Below are positions 15,955-23,883 of a stretch of DNA of 30,814 bases, in pieces. Source of the DNA: VXYL01 sp964348085. GTDB lineage: Bacteria; Pseudomonadota; Gammaproteobacteria; Pseudomonadales; Azotimanducaceae. The notes beneath the pieces are model-generated. The model was not told where the DNA came from. It did no database searches and worked only from the letters and a program-made list of their open reading frames with translations. Numbering within the stretch: position 1 is the stretch's first letter; every line of letters begins with the position of its first letter. Made by a program: the position numbers and the translations under genes. Location of the stretch: contig CAYGBI010000047.1 in the NCBI GenBank assembly GCA_964348085.1, positions 1 through 30,814 on the forward strand, written 5' to 3'.

Positions 15955-16623
15955 CTACGATGTCACAAAGCTGGCGCCACTGACGATTCGAATGCCGTCC
16001 CGAACCATACCGTAAGCATCGCGCGCTTGGTTGACGGCACGCTCTAGCTGGGCCGAGAGTTCATCTCGGCGCTCAACCAACGCAACGGGAATAGGCAACG
16101 TTGTCAAGGTCCGTTCGTTGAACCTCGGGTGGTGGCCGCCTTCTTGGGCCGCCGCCAAGATCGACTGTACGGACGGACTCAGCAGGTAGGGTGCCAAGAA
16201 GGCAATGCTGGATCCGTCGACCGACTCAAGCACAAAGAACTCGGTGCTGCACAAGAGCACCACCGGGCACTCTTGCGCCTTCAACAACCCTGGGTCCACC
16301 CAAGCAATCTGACGAAGGTACGGGCGTAGACGCGAGATGATTACTTGCTTCGGGCGAATACGTTTCTTGGTACTGCGAATCGCGGCGCCACTGCACGGAC
16401 GCTTGGTCGTCCTGATTATGCCGTCCTGTGCGTCGCCCGTATCAAGCACGAGGAACCGGCGGCCATCGACCGTTCTGCCATGAACCTGTTCGCGCATGAC
16501 ATTGACGAAATCGCCGAGGCGAGAACCCGCTTCGTTGGTTCGCCGACGCGGGTCGTACCGTTCAGGCGCTAGGATCCAGCCTTCATCCAACCTTCCTATA
16601 TCGACAACCGCCTTAGTCGCCAT
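15955..16623 (-). CDS. HsdS-like DNA specificity subunit (single target-recognition domain)
   Basis: The 222-aa protein resembles half of a type I restriction specificity subunit. After an N-terminal DEGWILAPERYDP segment there is one target-recognition domain with RPKQVIISRLRPYLRQIAWV, CSTEFFVLES, PYLLSPSVQSIL and GGHHPRFNERTLTTLPIPVAL, then a helical stretch (LSAQLERAVNQARDAY) like the conserved spacer helix. Full HsdS proteins have two such units and about 400 aa, so this one probably dimerises or recognises a half-site, as in some type IIB systems. Its ATG at 16623 lies one base after the methylase stop, so the pair is translationally coupled. I reject the longer open frame to 16842, which overlaps the methylase. 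Confidence 0.78.
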   Translation of the reverse strand: MATKAVVDIGRLDEGWILAPERYDPRRRTNEAGSRLGDFVNVMREQVHGRTVDGRRFLVLDTGDAQDGIIRTTKRPCSGAAIRSTKKRIRPKQVIISRLRPYLRQIAWVDPGLLKAQECPVVLLCSTEFFVLESVDGSSIAFLAPYLLSPSVQSILAAAQEGGHHPRFNERTLTTLPIPVALVERRDELSAQLERAVNQARDAYGMVRDGIRIVSGASFVTS

Positions 16624-16624
16624 C

Positions 16625-17926
16625 TCAGAGACGCCAGCCGATGTTGTGGGAGCGCACAAAGTCGCAAACTTGCTCAACAACGCACTGGAAGTCGTGGTCC
16701 GCACGCTGCCAAGCCGGTTGGTCATGCCGGCTGCCGGGACGCTCGAGAATATTCCCGCTGGAGTCTTTCCCAGACGACTCGCTGAGAACGAACAACACCG
16801 GCTCGTTCCTCGGCGTGCGGATCGCCTTCTCGCGTTTGACACCGAAGAGCACGCTCGTCTTCTGGTGCGTGTGCGGCAGGAATGCGCTGCGGTCTAAGCC
16901 AATCACGACGGCAACGCGAACGCGTCGCACGAGCCACTCCCGTAGATACGACCAACTCGCGCCGCCTAGCTTGTTGTGCGGTAGGACGATACCTATGCGA
17001 CCGCCGGGCCGCAGGAGTTGCACACAGCGTTCGAGAAAGAGGACGTCTCGTTCCATTCTGCGGTTGTGCCTCACCACTTCGTAGCCGTCAAGCAGTTGAG
17101 GCTCCCTGACTTCGCCGGCGAAGGGCGGATTCGTCAGAATCACATCGAATCCTCGGGACCTCCTAGTCTTTGCTCGCAACACATCCTCAATGGTCAACTG
17201 TGGCGTACCCGAGGAGGCTAGGGCCAGTAGGTCATCGGTGTTCGGCTTGAGTAGGCTGTTAAGCCGATGCAGGTTGGTCTTGTCGTCACCAGCGACTAGC
17301 ATCAAGGCTTTGGCGACTTGTATGGCACGCCTGTCGAAGTCGCACCCCCAAAGACGTTTGGCGCAATACTCCCGCGCCGACACGTTCAAGCGGTTGCGAT
17401 TGTGGTTCAAGACGTGGATCAAGAAACCGCCCGATCCACACGCCGGGTCCAAGACCAACTCATCTGGTGTGGGGTTCATGACTCGAACGCAGCACTCCAC
17501 TATCTGCCGTGGCGTGAAGTATTGACCCTTCGCCCCTTTGGCAACCCGACTTACCAAGAACTCGAAGAAGCCGTCCAAGACCTCGAAGTTGGTGTCGCAT
17601 ATCGAGTGGCCGGCGACCGCGTCCACGCAAATCGCCAAGTGGTCGTCCGTCAGCTTTGACCGAGGTTCCCCATCAATGATGCTTGGCCAACGAGCACACG
17701 CCCGGACAAGGAGGTCGTTAACCGTCTCGGCCGTGGCCGCCGTAGACGACCGCGAGTGGAAGCCGGGGCCCCGCCCCGGGAACTTCTCGGCGTAGAGCTT
17801 AGCGACAAGGATCTTGAAGATCTCTTGGAACTCGTCCTCTCCTGAGTTGGCAAGCACGAGCTCCTGAAGATGTCCGACGATGCTCTCCCAGTCGCCGGCC
17901 CGGGCTCCTCGGTACCGCTTTGCCAT
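16625..17926 (-). CDS. N6-adenine DNA methyltransferase (HsdM-like)
   Basis: The 433-aa gamma-class adenine methylase has an N-terminal helical domain, the lead-in GAKGQYFTPRQIVE, AdoMet motif I DPACGSGGFLIHV (about residues 160-172), an acidic GCDFDRRAIQVAKAL, and catalytic motif IV NPPF (about residues 266-269), followed by LRPGGRIGIVLPH. It transfers a methyl group to adenine N6 in the recognition sequence, protecting host DNA. There is no target-recognition domain of its own; that function is supplied by the coupled HsdS-like gene. It is divergent from the controller and nuclease genes over a 125-base promoter region. No HsdR motor subunit is present in the window. Confidence 0.9.
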   Translation of the reverse strand: MAKRYRGARAGDWESIVGHLQELVLANSGEDEFQEIFKILVAKLYAEKFPGRGPGFHSRSSTAATAETVNDLLVRACARWPSIIDGEPRSKLTDDHLAICVDAVAGHSICDTNFEVLDGFFEFLVSRVAKGAKGQYFTPRQIVECCVRVMNPTPDELVLDPACGSGGFLIHVLNHNRNRLNVSAREYCAKRLWGCDFDRRAIQVAKALMLVAGDDKTNLHRLNSLLKPNTDDLLALASSGTPQLTIEDVLRAKTRRSRGFDVILTNPPFAGEVREPQLLDGYEVVRHNRRMERDVLFLERCVQLLRPGGRIGIVLPHNKLGGASWSYLREWLVRRVRVAVVIGLDRSAFLPHTHQKTSVLFGVKREKAIRTPRNEPVLFVLSESSGKDSSGNILERPGSRHDQPAWQRADHDFQCVVEQVCDFVRSHNIGWRL

Positions 17927-18051
17927 GGACAGCCGTTGTAGTCGCGCTCTCGGAGGGAGTCGAAGTATACCGTCATTTACTGTCCGATTATACCGCTTTG
18001 GGTTTTGCTGGGTGGCCGCTGCACATTCGTGACGTAGGTGGCGGAGTACCC
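17927..18051. promoter_or_regulatory. Divergent promoter region with spaced TATACCG repeats
   Basis: This AT-richer stretch separates the methylase (minus) from the controller gene (plus). TATACCG occurs at 17966-17972 and again at 17989-17995, 23 bases apart, about two helix turns. A perfect TATAAT on the minus strand overlaps the second copy and could be the methylase -10. Controller proteins of restriction systems bind paired operators in such regions, so these repeats are candidate C-boxes. No footprint-like proof is visible in sequence. Confidence 0.45.
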
Positions 18052-18309
18052 GTGAAGTCCATTAACGACCAGCGCTACATCGAGATGGTGGCTTTGGTTC
18101 GCAAGGCGCGCGAGCGTGCCGGCCTCACTCAGTGGGAACTGGCACAAGCCCTTGGCCGACCGCAATCCTATGTGTCGAAGGTCGAAACCTGCGAACGTCG
18201 ACTGGACTTCATCGAGTTGCTGCAAATCTGCCGAGCGACTAGGGCGTCGGTACGCGAGGTCACGCCAACCGAGTTCCACGATTTATTCGAGGCAACCCGG
18301 AGTGGCTGA
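18052..18309 (+). CDS. XRE-family regulator, candidate restriction controller (C) protein
   Basis: This 85-aa single-domain helix-turn-helix protein fits the size of restriction-modification C proteins (about 70-100 aa). The HTH is visible at about residues 25-45 (LTQWELAQALGRPQSYVSKV), followed by ERRLDFIELLQIC. The start is GTG at 18052, with GGCGGAG 6 bases upstream; a longer open frame back to 17920 runs into the divergent promoter and is rejected. Its last bases overlap the GTG start of the nuclease gene at 18302, so nuclease translation depends on this gene. It would delay nuclease expression until the methylase has acted, as known C proteins do. Confidence 0.8.
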   Translation: MKSINDQRYIEMVALVRKARERAGLTQWELAQALGRPQSYVSKVETCERRLDFIELLQICRATRASVREVTPTEFHDLFEATRSG

Positions 18310-19105
18310 CCCTCGTGTAGACGACGCCGAACTCGCCTCGCTGTACACAGAGATGCGCGAGTTGGTCGGCGTGCGCCTAGACTTGCTACGAGTGCCTCGC
18401 TCGATTCTCCGCGTGCTGGAACCATCCCAAGTTGGCACCATCGTGGGTACTCTGATGGACGCATGCATTCCGGAGCTAACAACGATTCTGAGAGGTGCAG
18501 GTGTCCGCCGACCAAGCGGAATATTCAGGCATGAAGGTGTCGTTGGCGAACGTGAAGGCTATCCCGACTACCGCCACTCTAGCGGCTTGCGTCTGGAATT
18601 GAAGCTGCTGTATCGCACGCCTAGTGGCATCACGATGAAGGAGTCGCCGACGCCACGTGAAGCCTCGGCACGTCTCACCCAAAAAGTAACTCTCAAGAAC
18701 ATCGATCCGAAGAACGATGTACTCATGGTCGTCGCATATGAACTTCGCCCGCTAGCCGAGGCTACGGACTTGTGTAGTCCAACGATTATGGATGTCGGCT
18801 TGTTTCCGATGATCGACTGCATCCTAGCTCGTGATGACCGTCTCCTGCGAAGCGGCGGCAAGTGGTTCGGCAACTACGAAACGCCGTGTGTGCCAAGCAA
18901 GATCGGCAGGCAGAAACGCAAGCTGGGCGAACCTCTCGACGAGTCGACTTACGGTCGCAAGGAGAGCGAGGGAAAAGACTTCAATGAGGACACGAACTTC
19001 GGAAAATTGAGGCGCATACCCTACAAGCCTCTGCAACTTTTCCTTAAGAAGCACGGTGCCAAGTATGCCCCGAAGGGTGACTGGCCAGAGCCATGGACGA
19101 TTTAG
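18302..19105 (+). CDS. Probable type II-like restriction endonuclease (PD-(D/E)XK)
   Basis: This 267-aa protein carries no motor or methylase domain. A PD-(D/E)XK core is visible: Pro88-Asp89 in GYPDYRHSSG, then 10 residues later Glu99-x-Lys101 in LRLELKLLY, preceded by an alpha-helical region (about 40-65). This arrangement is typical of metal-dependent nucleases including type II restriction enzymes. The N-terminal third is helical and the C-terminus is rich in Lys and Arg (KIGRQKRKLGE). The start is GTG at 18302, inside the end of the controller gene. Context (methylase, specificity subunit, controller) strongly supports a restriction role. The recognition sequence cannot be predicted. Confidence 0.72.
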   Translation: MADPRVDDAELASLYTEMRELVGVRLDLLRVPRSILRVLEPSQVGTIVGTLMDACIPELTTILRGAGVRRPSGIFRHEGVVGEREGYPDYRHSSGLRLELKLLYRTPSGITMKESPTPREASARLTQKVTLKNIDPKNDVLMVVAYELRPLAEATDLCSPTIMDVGLFPMIDCILARDDRLLRSGGKWFGNYETPCVPSKIGRQKRKLGEPLDESTYGRKESEGKDFNEDTNFGKLRRIPYKPLQLFLKKHGAKYAPKGDWPEPWTI

Positions 19106-19111
19106 CGTGCC

Positions 19112-19762
19112 GTGTCATCAAAGCAAAACCGCCACTTGGTTGATCTGCCAGCGCCTCATGGCTCGCCACTCATCACTAGCCCGACCATGCGAGTAGGCGT
19201 CGCCCATCACTTCGGCTGGGGCGTCGCGGTGACGGCAGCGGACGACTATCGAGTCGTCGATCGACGGCGAGTTGCGCTGATCGAACCGCATGTGCCGAGT
19301 GCGCCCATCCACCACCATGACCACAGTCTCGACGACGATGAGCTCGCGGTCTTGGTCGCCAAGGTGCGTGCATCGGTAGTGCGAGCAACGAGTGCTTCAT
19401 TGGCGGAGTTGGCCGCCGCGGTCGTCGCACCAATCGTCTCGCTATCGCTGCGAGACTGGCCAAGCGACTTCCCGAGCGACATCCACACCCAACGTCGCTC
19501 GCCCTACGAAAGCCGCGCCGACTCCGTTATGTATCGCGAAGTATTGGCCGAATGCGCCTGCGCCCGGGGTTGGCAAGTCGTTCGCTTCGACGCCAAGAAC
19601 GTCGAGCAACTGGCGACGGCGCTACTCGGCGAGCGCGCGGCCGACATACTCCACGGCCCGCGGGCGACGCTTGGACCGCCTTGGACGAAGGACCATCGCA
19701 TGGCGCTGGCGGCGACGATCCTCGCCAGCGAGCGCGAGGAGGGTCGCCGACGCCACGCTTAG
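19112..19762 (+). CDS. Unrecognised 216-aa protein downstream of the endonuclease
   Basis: I cannot assign a function. The protein starts at GTG 19112, 7 bases after the nuclease stop. An internal ATG at 19187 (MRVGVAHHFGWGVAV) is a plausible true start, giving 191 aa. Conserved-looking segments include RRRVALIEPHVPSAPIHHHD, SVVRATSASLAELAAAVVAP, PYESRADSVMYREVLAEC and LGPPWTKDHRMALAATI. There is no signal peptide or clear membrane helix. The YESRADSVMY and WTKDHRMA stretches carry charged and His residues that could form an active site. It may belong to the island or be resident cargo of the neighbouring element. Confidence 0.6.
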   Translation: MSSKQNRHLVDLPAPHGSPLITSPTMRVGVAHHFGWGVAVTAADDYRVVDRRRVALIEPHVPSAPIHHHDHSLDDDELAVLVAKVRASVVRATSASLAELAAAVVAPIVSLSLRDWPSDFPSDIHTQRRSPYESRADSVMYREVLAECACARGWQVVRFDAKNVEQLATALLGERAADILHGPRATLGPPWTKDHRMALAATILASEREEGRRRHA

Positions 19763-19788
19763 CCGGGGGACCGCTGATCGGCGGCGTC

Positions 19789-20817
19789 CTAGCAAACGCG
19801 CCTCCACCGAGGCCAGCCGACCAGCGACATCGCCTCGGGCTTCGCCGCGTAGTTGCTCTTGAGGACCCGCAAGCGCGTGGCGGCTCCTTTGTCGGCGGTA
19901 TCTCGCCCGAGCGTCCACGCCGTGCGCACAGCGCCGATCCAATCGGTGCTACTGCTATAGACCGATCCAGCCTTGCTCGGTTGCGCGACGAGCATGACCG
20001 CGCATGAGGATCGCACGGCCCAAGCGTCCCAATCGGAGACGAAGTGCCACACCCGCGCCCGGTCGTTCTCGCTGTCGGCGTAGGCCGCGGCGAGGGTGTC
20101 GATGACCAGCAGCCGGGCGCCGACTCTCTCGCAGTACGCGCGCGCCCATTCGCCGGCGGGCAGCAGGTGGCCGACTCGGTCGACGGGGTCGGGCGCCCAC
20201 ATGGGGCCGGCGCCGGCCATGTCGAGCATCTTGACGCCGCCGTCCAGCCGCGCCACGTCGTCCACGATTCCCCCGTGTAGCACGCGCTCAAGCTGGACCG
20301 GCTCGTCCTCCCACGACGCGACGACGACGGTGGAGCCGGCGAAGGCGTGATCGGGCCTCAGGTCGCCCAAGTCACCGCCGGCGATCCACGGGCGGCCCTT
20401 GGCGACGCTGGCGGCGAGTTGAAGGCAGAGGCGCGACTTTCCGACACCGCCGGGTCCCACGAGCAGCGCTACACGGTCCGCGGGCAGCCAGTCGCGGACG
20501 ACCCATTCGCGCGGCGACGGCGGGTGCGGATCGACACCGAGGACATGGACGGGGACCTTGCCCGGCTCGCGGGTCGCCGCCCGGATCGCGGCGACGGCTG
20601 CGTCGTCGTCGAGCGTCAGGAGGCTCTCAAACCACACGGCGGGGTTCCCGGTCCAGTCGCGCCACTCACGAGGCTTGGCGACGCCGAGGGCCTTGAGCAA
20701 ATGCTGCGCCGCGTGGAGCCGGTCAGAGTGCTTCGCGGATTCGGTCCTCGTGGACCGCGAGATGGCCGCAAGGTCCTCCCTGAGTGAGGTCAATAGGACT
20801 TGGATTCGGGTGGGCAT
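19789..20817 (-). CDS. RepA-like AAA ATPase (mobile-element helicase type)
   Basis: This 342-aa RecA-fold ATPase is similar to the plasmid/phage RepA (AAA_25) group. A helical N-terminal part of about 100 residues precedes VRDWLPADRVALLVGPGGVGKSRL (Walker A at 121-128) and ARLLVIDTLAAAYADSEND (Walker B Asp near 240), then AVMLVAQPSKAG. Such proteins act as replicative or regulatory hexameric helicases of integrated plasmids, phages and ICEs. I prefer ATG 20817 with AGAGG upstream; a TTG at 20850 is an alternative. It is convergent with the 216-aa gene. No integrase, relaxase or primase is found nearby, so it probably marks the remains of a mobile element. Confidence 0.82.
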   Translation of the reverse strand: MPTRIQVLLTSLREDLAAISRSTRTESAKHSDRLHAAQHLLKALGVAKPREWRDWTGNPAVWFESLLTLDDDAAVAAIRAATREPGKVPVHVLGVDPHPPSPREWVVRDWLPADRVALLVGPGGVGKSRLCLQLAASVAKGRPWIAGGDLGDLRPDHAFAGSTVVVASWEDEPVQLERVLHGGIVDDVARLDGGVKMLDMAGAGPMWAPDPVDRVGHLLPAGEWARAYCERVGARLLVIDTLAAAYADSENDRARVWHFVSDWDAWAVRSSCAVMLVAQPSKAGSVYSSSTDWIGAVRTAWTLGRDTADKGAATRLRVLKSNYAAKPEAMSLVGWPRWRRVC

Positions 20818-21074
20818 GGTCTCGTCCTCTGGGGAGGGGTGGGCATTCAATAGTCATTCAGTGGTTATTCCGCGCCGGTCGCGGTGCTCAGCGTGGACGC
20901 GCCACGCCACTGGATCGTACGGTCGAGATAGTCGCGCCACCCTCGGGCGCGCGCTGCGGTCGGAGGCGAGGAAGAAGCGGTGGATTTGCGCGTCGTCGGG
21001 CCGAGCTCGACGCGAGCGACGACCCATTACCGGCGCTTGAGCAGGGATCGGCCATCCTCGACCACGGCCTCGTC
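20818..21074. other. Intergenic stretch at the right edge of the island
   Basis: These 257 bases lie between the RepA-like ATPase and the alpha/beta hydrolase. A minus-strand frame ending at 20854 (MGRRSRRARPDDAQIHRFFL at its start) could be a 57-aa element gene, but it lacks a ribosome site. No attachment-site repeat or other structure is evident to me. Confidence 0.3.
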
Positions 21075-21701
21075 CTACAGCCGAGGCGTCGTCACCTCCA
21101 ACCCCAGCCGCCGAAACGCGGTGTCGCAAGCGTCTGCCAAGCTCTCATTGTAGCCGCCGAAGAAGTGGTCGGCCCCGTCAATGGCGATCAGCGACGACCC
21201 GGGATGCGCGGCGATCCACTCGTCAAGCTCCTGTTGATCCACGAAGGAGTCCGCAGTGCCGGCGATGACCGCCGCAGTCGCACCGTCAATCCGAGGAAAC
21301 GCCATACCGCCGAGCGGCGGCGCAATCAGCACCGCTCGTTCCGCCGCGTCCAGTTGTCCGAGTGCCCGCCAAGCCATGCACGCGCCGAACGAGTAGCCGA
21401 TCAGGATCGGTTCATCGACACCGTGGTGGTCGGCGAGCCAGCGTGCGACCGCGGTCACGTCGTCCACTTCGCGGTCGCCGTCGTGCCGTCCTTCGCTCGC
21501 GCCGACCCCTCGGAAGTTGAACCGCACCGTGCCGCCGCCGAGGGCGACGAACCGTGCCCCGGCGATGTCGAGCACCGCATCCATCATGCTGCCGCCATAG
21601 AGCGGATGCGGGTGGCACAGGATCGCCCAACGTCCGTCTTCGGCGGCTTCGACTGCCGCTTCGAGCTCGCCGGCGGGCCCCGGAATCATCGCGTGTCTCA
21701 T
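21075..21701 (-). CDS. Alpha/beta hydrolase
   Basis: The 208-aa alpha/beta-hydrolase-fold protein has the HPHPLYGGSMMDAVL oxyanion-region motif (about residues 30-44) typical of a small family of cytosolic serine hydrolases, a nucleophile elbow GYSFGA (Ser104), FNFRGVGASEG, and DGADHFF near the C-terminus with the catalytic His. An Asp follows the strand AAVIAGTADSF and probably completes the triad. I chose ATG 21701 (MRHAMIPGPAGE) over 21743 because the longer N-terminus is not typical. It is divergent from the homocysteine methyltransferase gene. The physiological ester or amide substrate is unknown. Confidence 0.88.
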   Translation of the reverse strand: MRHAMIPGPAGELEAAVEAAEDGRWAILCHPHPLYGGSMMDAVLDIAGARFVALGGGTVRFNFRGVGASEGRHDGDREVDDVTAVARWLADHHGVDEPILIGYSFGACMAWRALGQLDAAERAVLIAPPLGGMAFPRIDGATAAVIAGTADSFVDQQELDEWIAAHPGSSLIAIDGADHFFGGYNESLADACDTAFRRLGLEVTTPRL

Positions 21702-21786
21702 CGGTTGCTGCCGGCGCCCTGCATTGCTCGAAGTCGGTCGCAATCGTATACGATGCCGGCTTGGAGAATCAGTCGGAGTGCGGAAC

Positions 21787-22680
21787 GTGATAACCGTCCT
21801 CGATGGCGCGATGGGTGGCGAAATCCAGCGGCGCGTACCCGCCGCGGCGCACGGACTCTGGTCCGCAAGCGCACTGCTCGACCATCCGCAAATGGTGGTG
21901 GATATTCACCGCGAGTACATCGACGCCGGCGCAACCATCGTCACCACCAACACCTACTCAACCGTGCCAAGTTATCTAGGCAAGGCTGGTTTGGCCGAAA
22001 GGTATCCGGAACTGACGGCGTCGGCCGCCCGCCTCGCTCGCCAAGCGGTGGCGGAGAGCGGCGCCGCGGAAGGCGAAGTGTTGGTGGCAGGATCGTTGCC
22101 GCCGCTGTCCGAAAGCTATCGAGCCGACTTAGTGCCGGATGCCGAGGCGGCGTTGCCGATCTACGGCACCATGGTCAAGGCGATGGTCGATTACGTCGAC
22201 CTGTTCCTGTGCGAAACGATGGCGTCGGCGGCGGAGGCCCGCCATGCCGCCAGCCAAGCACTCGCCTTCGGCGAAGGCAAACCCGTCTACGTGTCGTGGA
22301 CATTGGCCGAGACGCCGGGCGAGGGCTTGCGCAGCGGGGAAACCATAGGGGAGGCGTTCTCGCGGTTGGACGACTTAAGGCTAGACGCCTTTCTGTTCAA
22401 CTGCACGCATCCCGAAGCCATCGAAGTCGCGATTGGCGAGCTCACCGAACTTACCGACAAGCCGATCGGCTGTTATCCGAACCGCTTGAACCGCGTGCCC
22501 GAAGGCTGGACGTTGGACAACGAACTCAACACCGGCCTGCGTCCAGACTTGCCGGAGGACGTCTATGTGGCATCCATCCTACGTTGCATCGAGCAGGGCG
22601 CCAGCATTGTCGGCGGCTGCTGCGGCATCGGACCCGGCTATATTCGCGCACTGGTGGAGCGGCTAGGCGCGAACGGTTAG
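21787..22680 (+). CDS. Homocysteine S-methyltransferase family protein
   Basis: This 297-aa TIM-barrel methyltransferase has the opening ITVLDGAMGGEI, the substrate stretch TIVTTNTYSTVPSYL, and the zinc ligands as Cys in FNCTHPE and the Cys pair in IVGGCCGIGPGYI. Relatives transfer a methyl group from S-methylmethionine, betaine or methylcobalamin to homocysteine, or act on selenocysteine. I chose GTG 21787 because GGAG lies 8 bases upstream and it puts the barrel's first strand at the N-terminus; GTG 21778 is possible. It sits alone between the hydrolase and the glycolate oxidase operon, with no riboswitch visible upstream. Confidence 0.9.
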   Translation: MITVLDGAMGGEIQRRVPAAAHGLWSASALLDHPQMVVDIHREYIDAGATIVTTNTYSTVPSYLGKAGLAERYPELTASAARLARQAVAESGAAEGEVLVAGSLPPLSESYRADLVPDAEAALPIYGTMVKAMVDYVDLFLCETMASAAEARHAASQALAFGEGKPVYVSWTLAETPGEGLRSGETIGEAFSRLDDLRLDAFLFNCTHPEAIEVAIGELTELTDKPIGCYPNRLNRVPEGWTLDNELNTGLRPDLPEDVYVASILRCIEQGASIVGGCCGIGPGYIRALVERLGANG

Positions 22681-22719
22681 CACCTGTTCCCGGCGAGGCG
22701 TCGAACCCTGCCGTAACGC

Positions 22720-23883
22720 CTACGCCAAGAGCTCCAGCCAATGCAGCACCGGCACGTCGAGCGCATCGGCCAAGTGCGTCTGACAACCAATGTTGGCGGT
22801 GACCACGGCTTCCGGGGCGTGGCGACGTAGCGCTTGGGCCTTGCGCGCTTTCAAAGTGTCGGCCATTGCCGGTTGTAACAAGCTGTAGCTCCCCGCCGAA
22901 CCGCAGCATAGATGCGCATCAGCCACCGGCACGAGTTCGTACCCCGTAGCGCGCAGGATGTCCTCGACCACGCCGGTTAGTTTCTGTCCATGCTGAAACG
23001 TACAGGGCGGGTGCCAAGCGATTCGGCGAAGTTCGCGACCGTCAATGAGACGTTTTCGGAACTCGAAGCCCGCGAGCAACTCGCCGACGTCGATCACCTT
23101 GCGGGCGAATGCCGTAGCCTCAGCGCCGCCAAGCAACCGGCCGTAGTCTTTCAGCGTGACGCCGCAGCCGCTGGCGGTGGAGACGATCCTGTCCGCACGC
23201 CGCGTCAGCCGAGCGACGTTGTCGCGCATCGCTTGGCGGGCGACTTCCGTACGGCCAAGGTGCAACGCCAAGCCGCCGCAGCAGCGTTCGCCGGCCGCGA
23301 CGAACGGCCGCAAACCCCGGCTTTGCAGCAGGTGCGCCAAGTGCGCATTCACTTCCGGCGTGACCACCCGCTGCGCGCAGCCCTGCAACAACAGAACATC
23401 GCCTTCGGTCGGCAGCGCGGCCACTTTCGGCGGAGGCTGCAGCAGGCGGCGTTGGCCACGCGGCAACAGACGGCGAAACGGCCGCCCCAAAGCGACCCAG
23501 AACGCCAACAGCCGTGGCTTCGGCACCACCGCCAGCAAGGCGCGCGACAAGACGCCGCGCTTCGGCAATTGCTCCTCAAGCATTTCGCGGCCGATCTCCG
23601 CAAGTTCGCCATAGCGAACGCCCGACGGGCAGGTTGTTTCGCACGCCCGGCAGGTAAGGCAGCGATCCAGATGGGTTCGCGCCGTCGCGTTCGCTTGGCC
23701 GCTCTCCAACATGCCTTTGATCAAGTAAATGCGGCCGCGCGGTCCATCGAGTTCGTCGCCACGCACTTGATACGTGGGACATGTCGCATTGCAGAAGCCG
23801 CAATGGACGCAGGCACGGAGGATGTCGTCCGCTCGGCGCCCGCGTTCGCTCGCAAGCAAGGGTTCGGCCAGCGTCGTTTGCAT
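22720..23883 (-). CDS. glcF: Glycolate oxidase iron-sulfur subunit (GlcF)
   Basis: The 387-aa electron-transfer subunit of glycolate dehydrogenase has two ferredoxin-type [4Fe-4S] motifs, CVHCGFCNATCP (about residues 26-37) and CLTCRACETTCPSG (about 76-89). These are followed by two CCG domains: QGCAQRVVTPEVN with GERCCGGLALHLG, and WHPPCTFQHG with HLCCGSAGSY. It passes electrons from the GlcD/GlcE flavoproteins to the respiratory chain at the inner membrane. It is the last gene of the operon, and its ATG directly follows the glcE stop. The Cys pattern is complete. Confidence 0.95.
   Translation of the reverse strand: MQTTLAEPLLASERGRRADDILRACVHCGFCNATCPTYQVRGDELDGPRGRIYLIKGMLESGQANATARTHLDRCLTCRACETTCPSGVRYGELAEIGREMLEEQLPKRGVLSRALLAVVPKPRLLAFWVALGRPFRRLLPRGQRRLLQPPPKVAALPTEGDVLLLQGCAQRVVTPEVNAHLAHLLQSRGLRPFVAAGERCCGGLALHLGRTEVARQAMRDNVARLTRRADRIVSTASGCGVTLKDYGRLLGGAEATAFARKVIDVGELLAGFEFRKRLIDGRELRRIAWHPPCTFQHGQKLTGVVEDILRATGYELVPVADAHLCCGSAGSYSLLQPAMADTLKARKAQALRRHAPEAVVTANIGCQTHLADALDVPVLHWLELLA

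Noticed and set aside
20854..21027. A 57-aa minus-strand frame upstream of the RepA-like ATPase
   Set aside because: Very Arg-rich, lacks a ribosome site and resembles GC-rich shadow sequence, although small element genes often occupy this spot.
20784..22802. Very long (672-aa) plus-strand open frame
   Set aside because: It lies antisense to the ATPase and hydrolase genes and over the homocysteine methyltransferase gene in another frame. Its composition is Arg-rich shadow.
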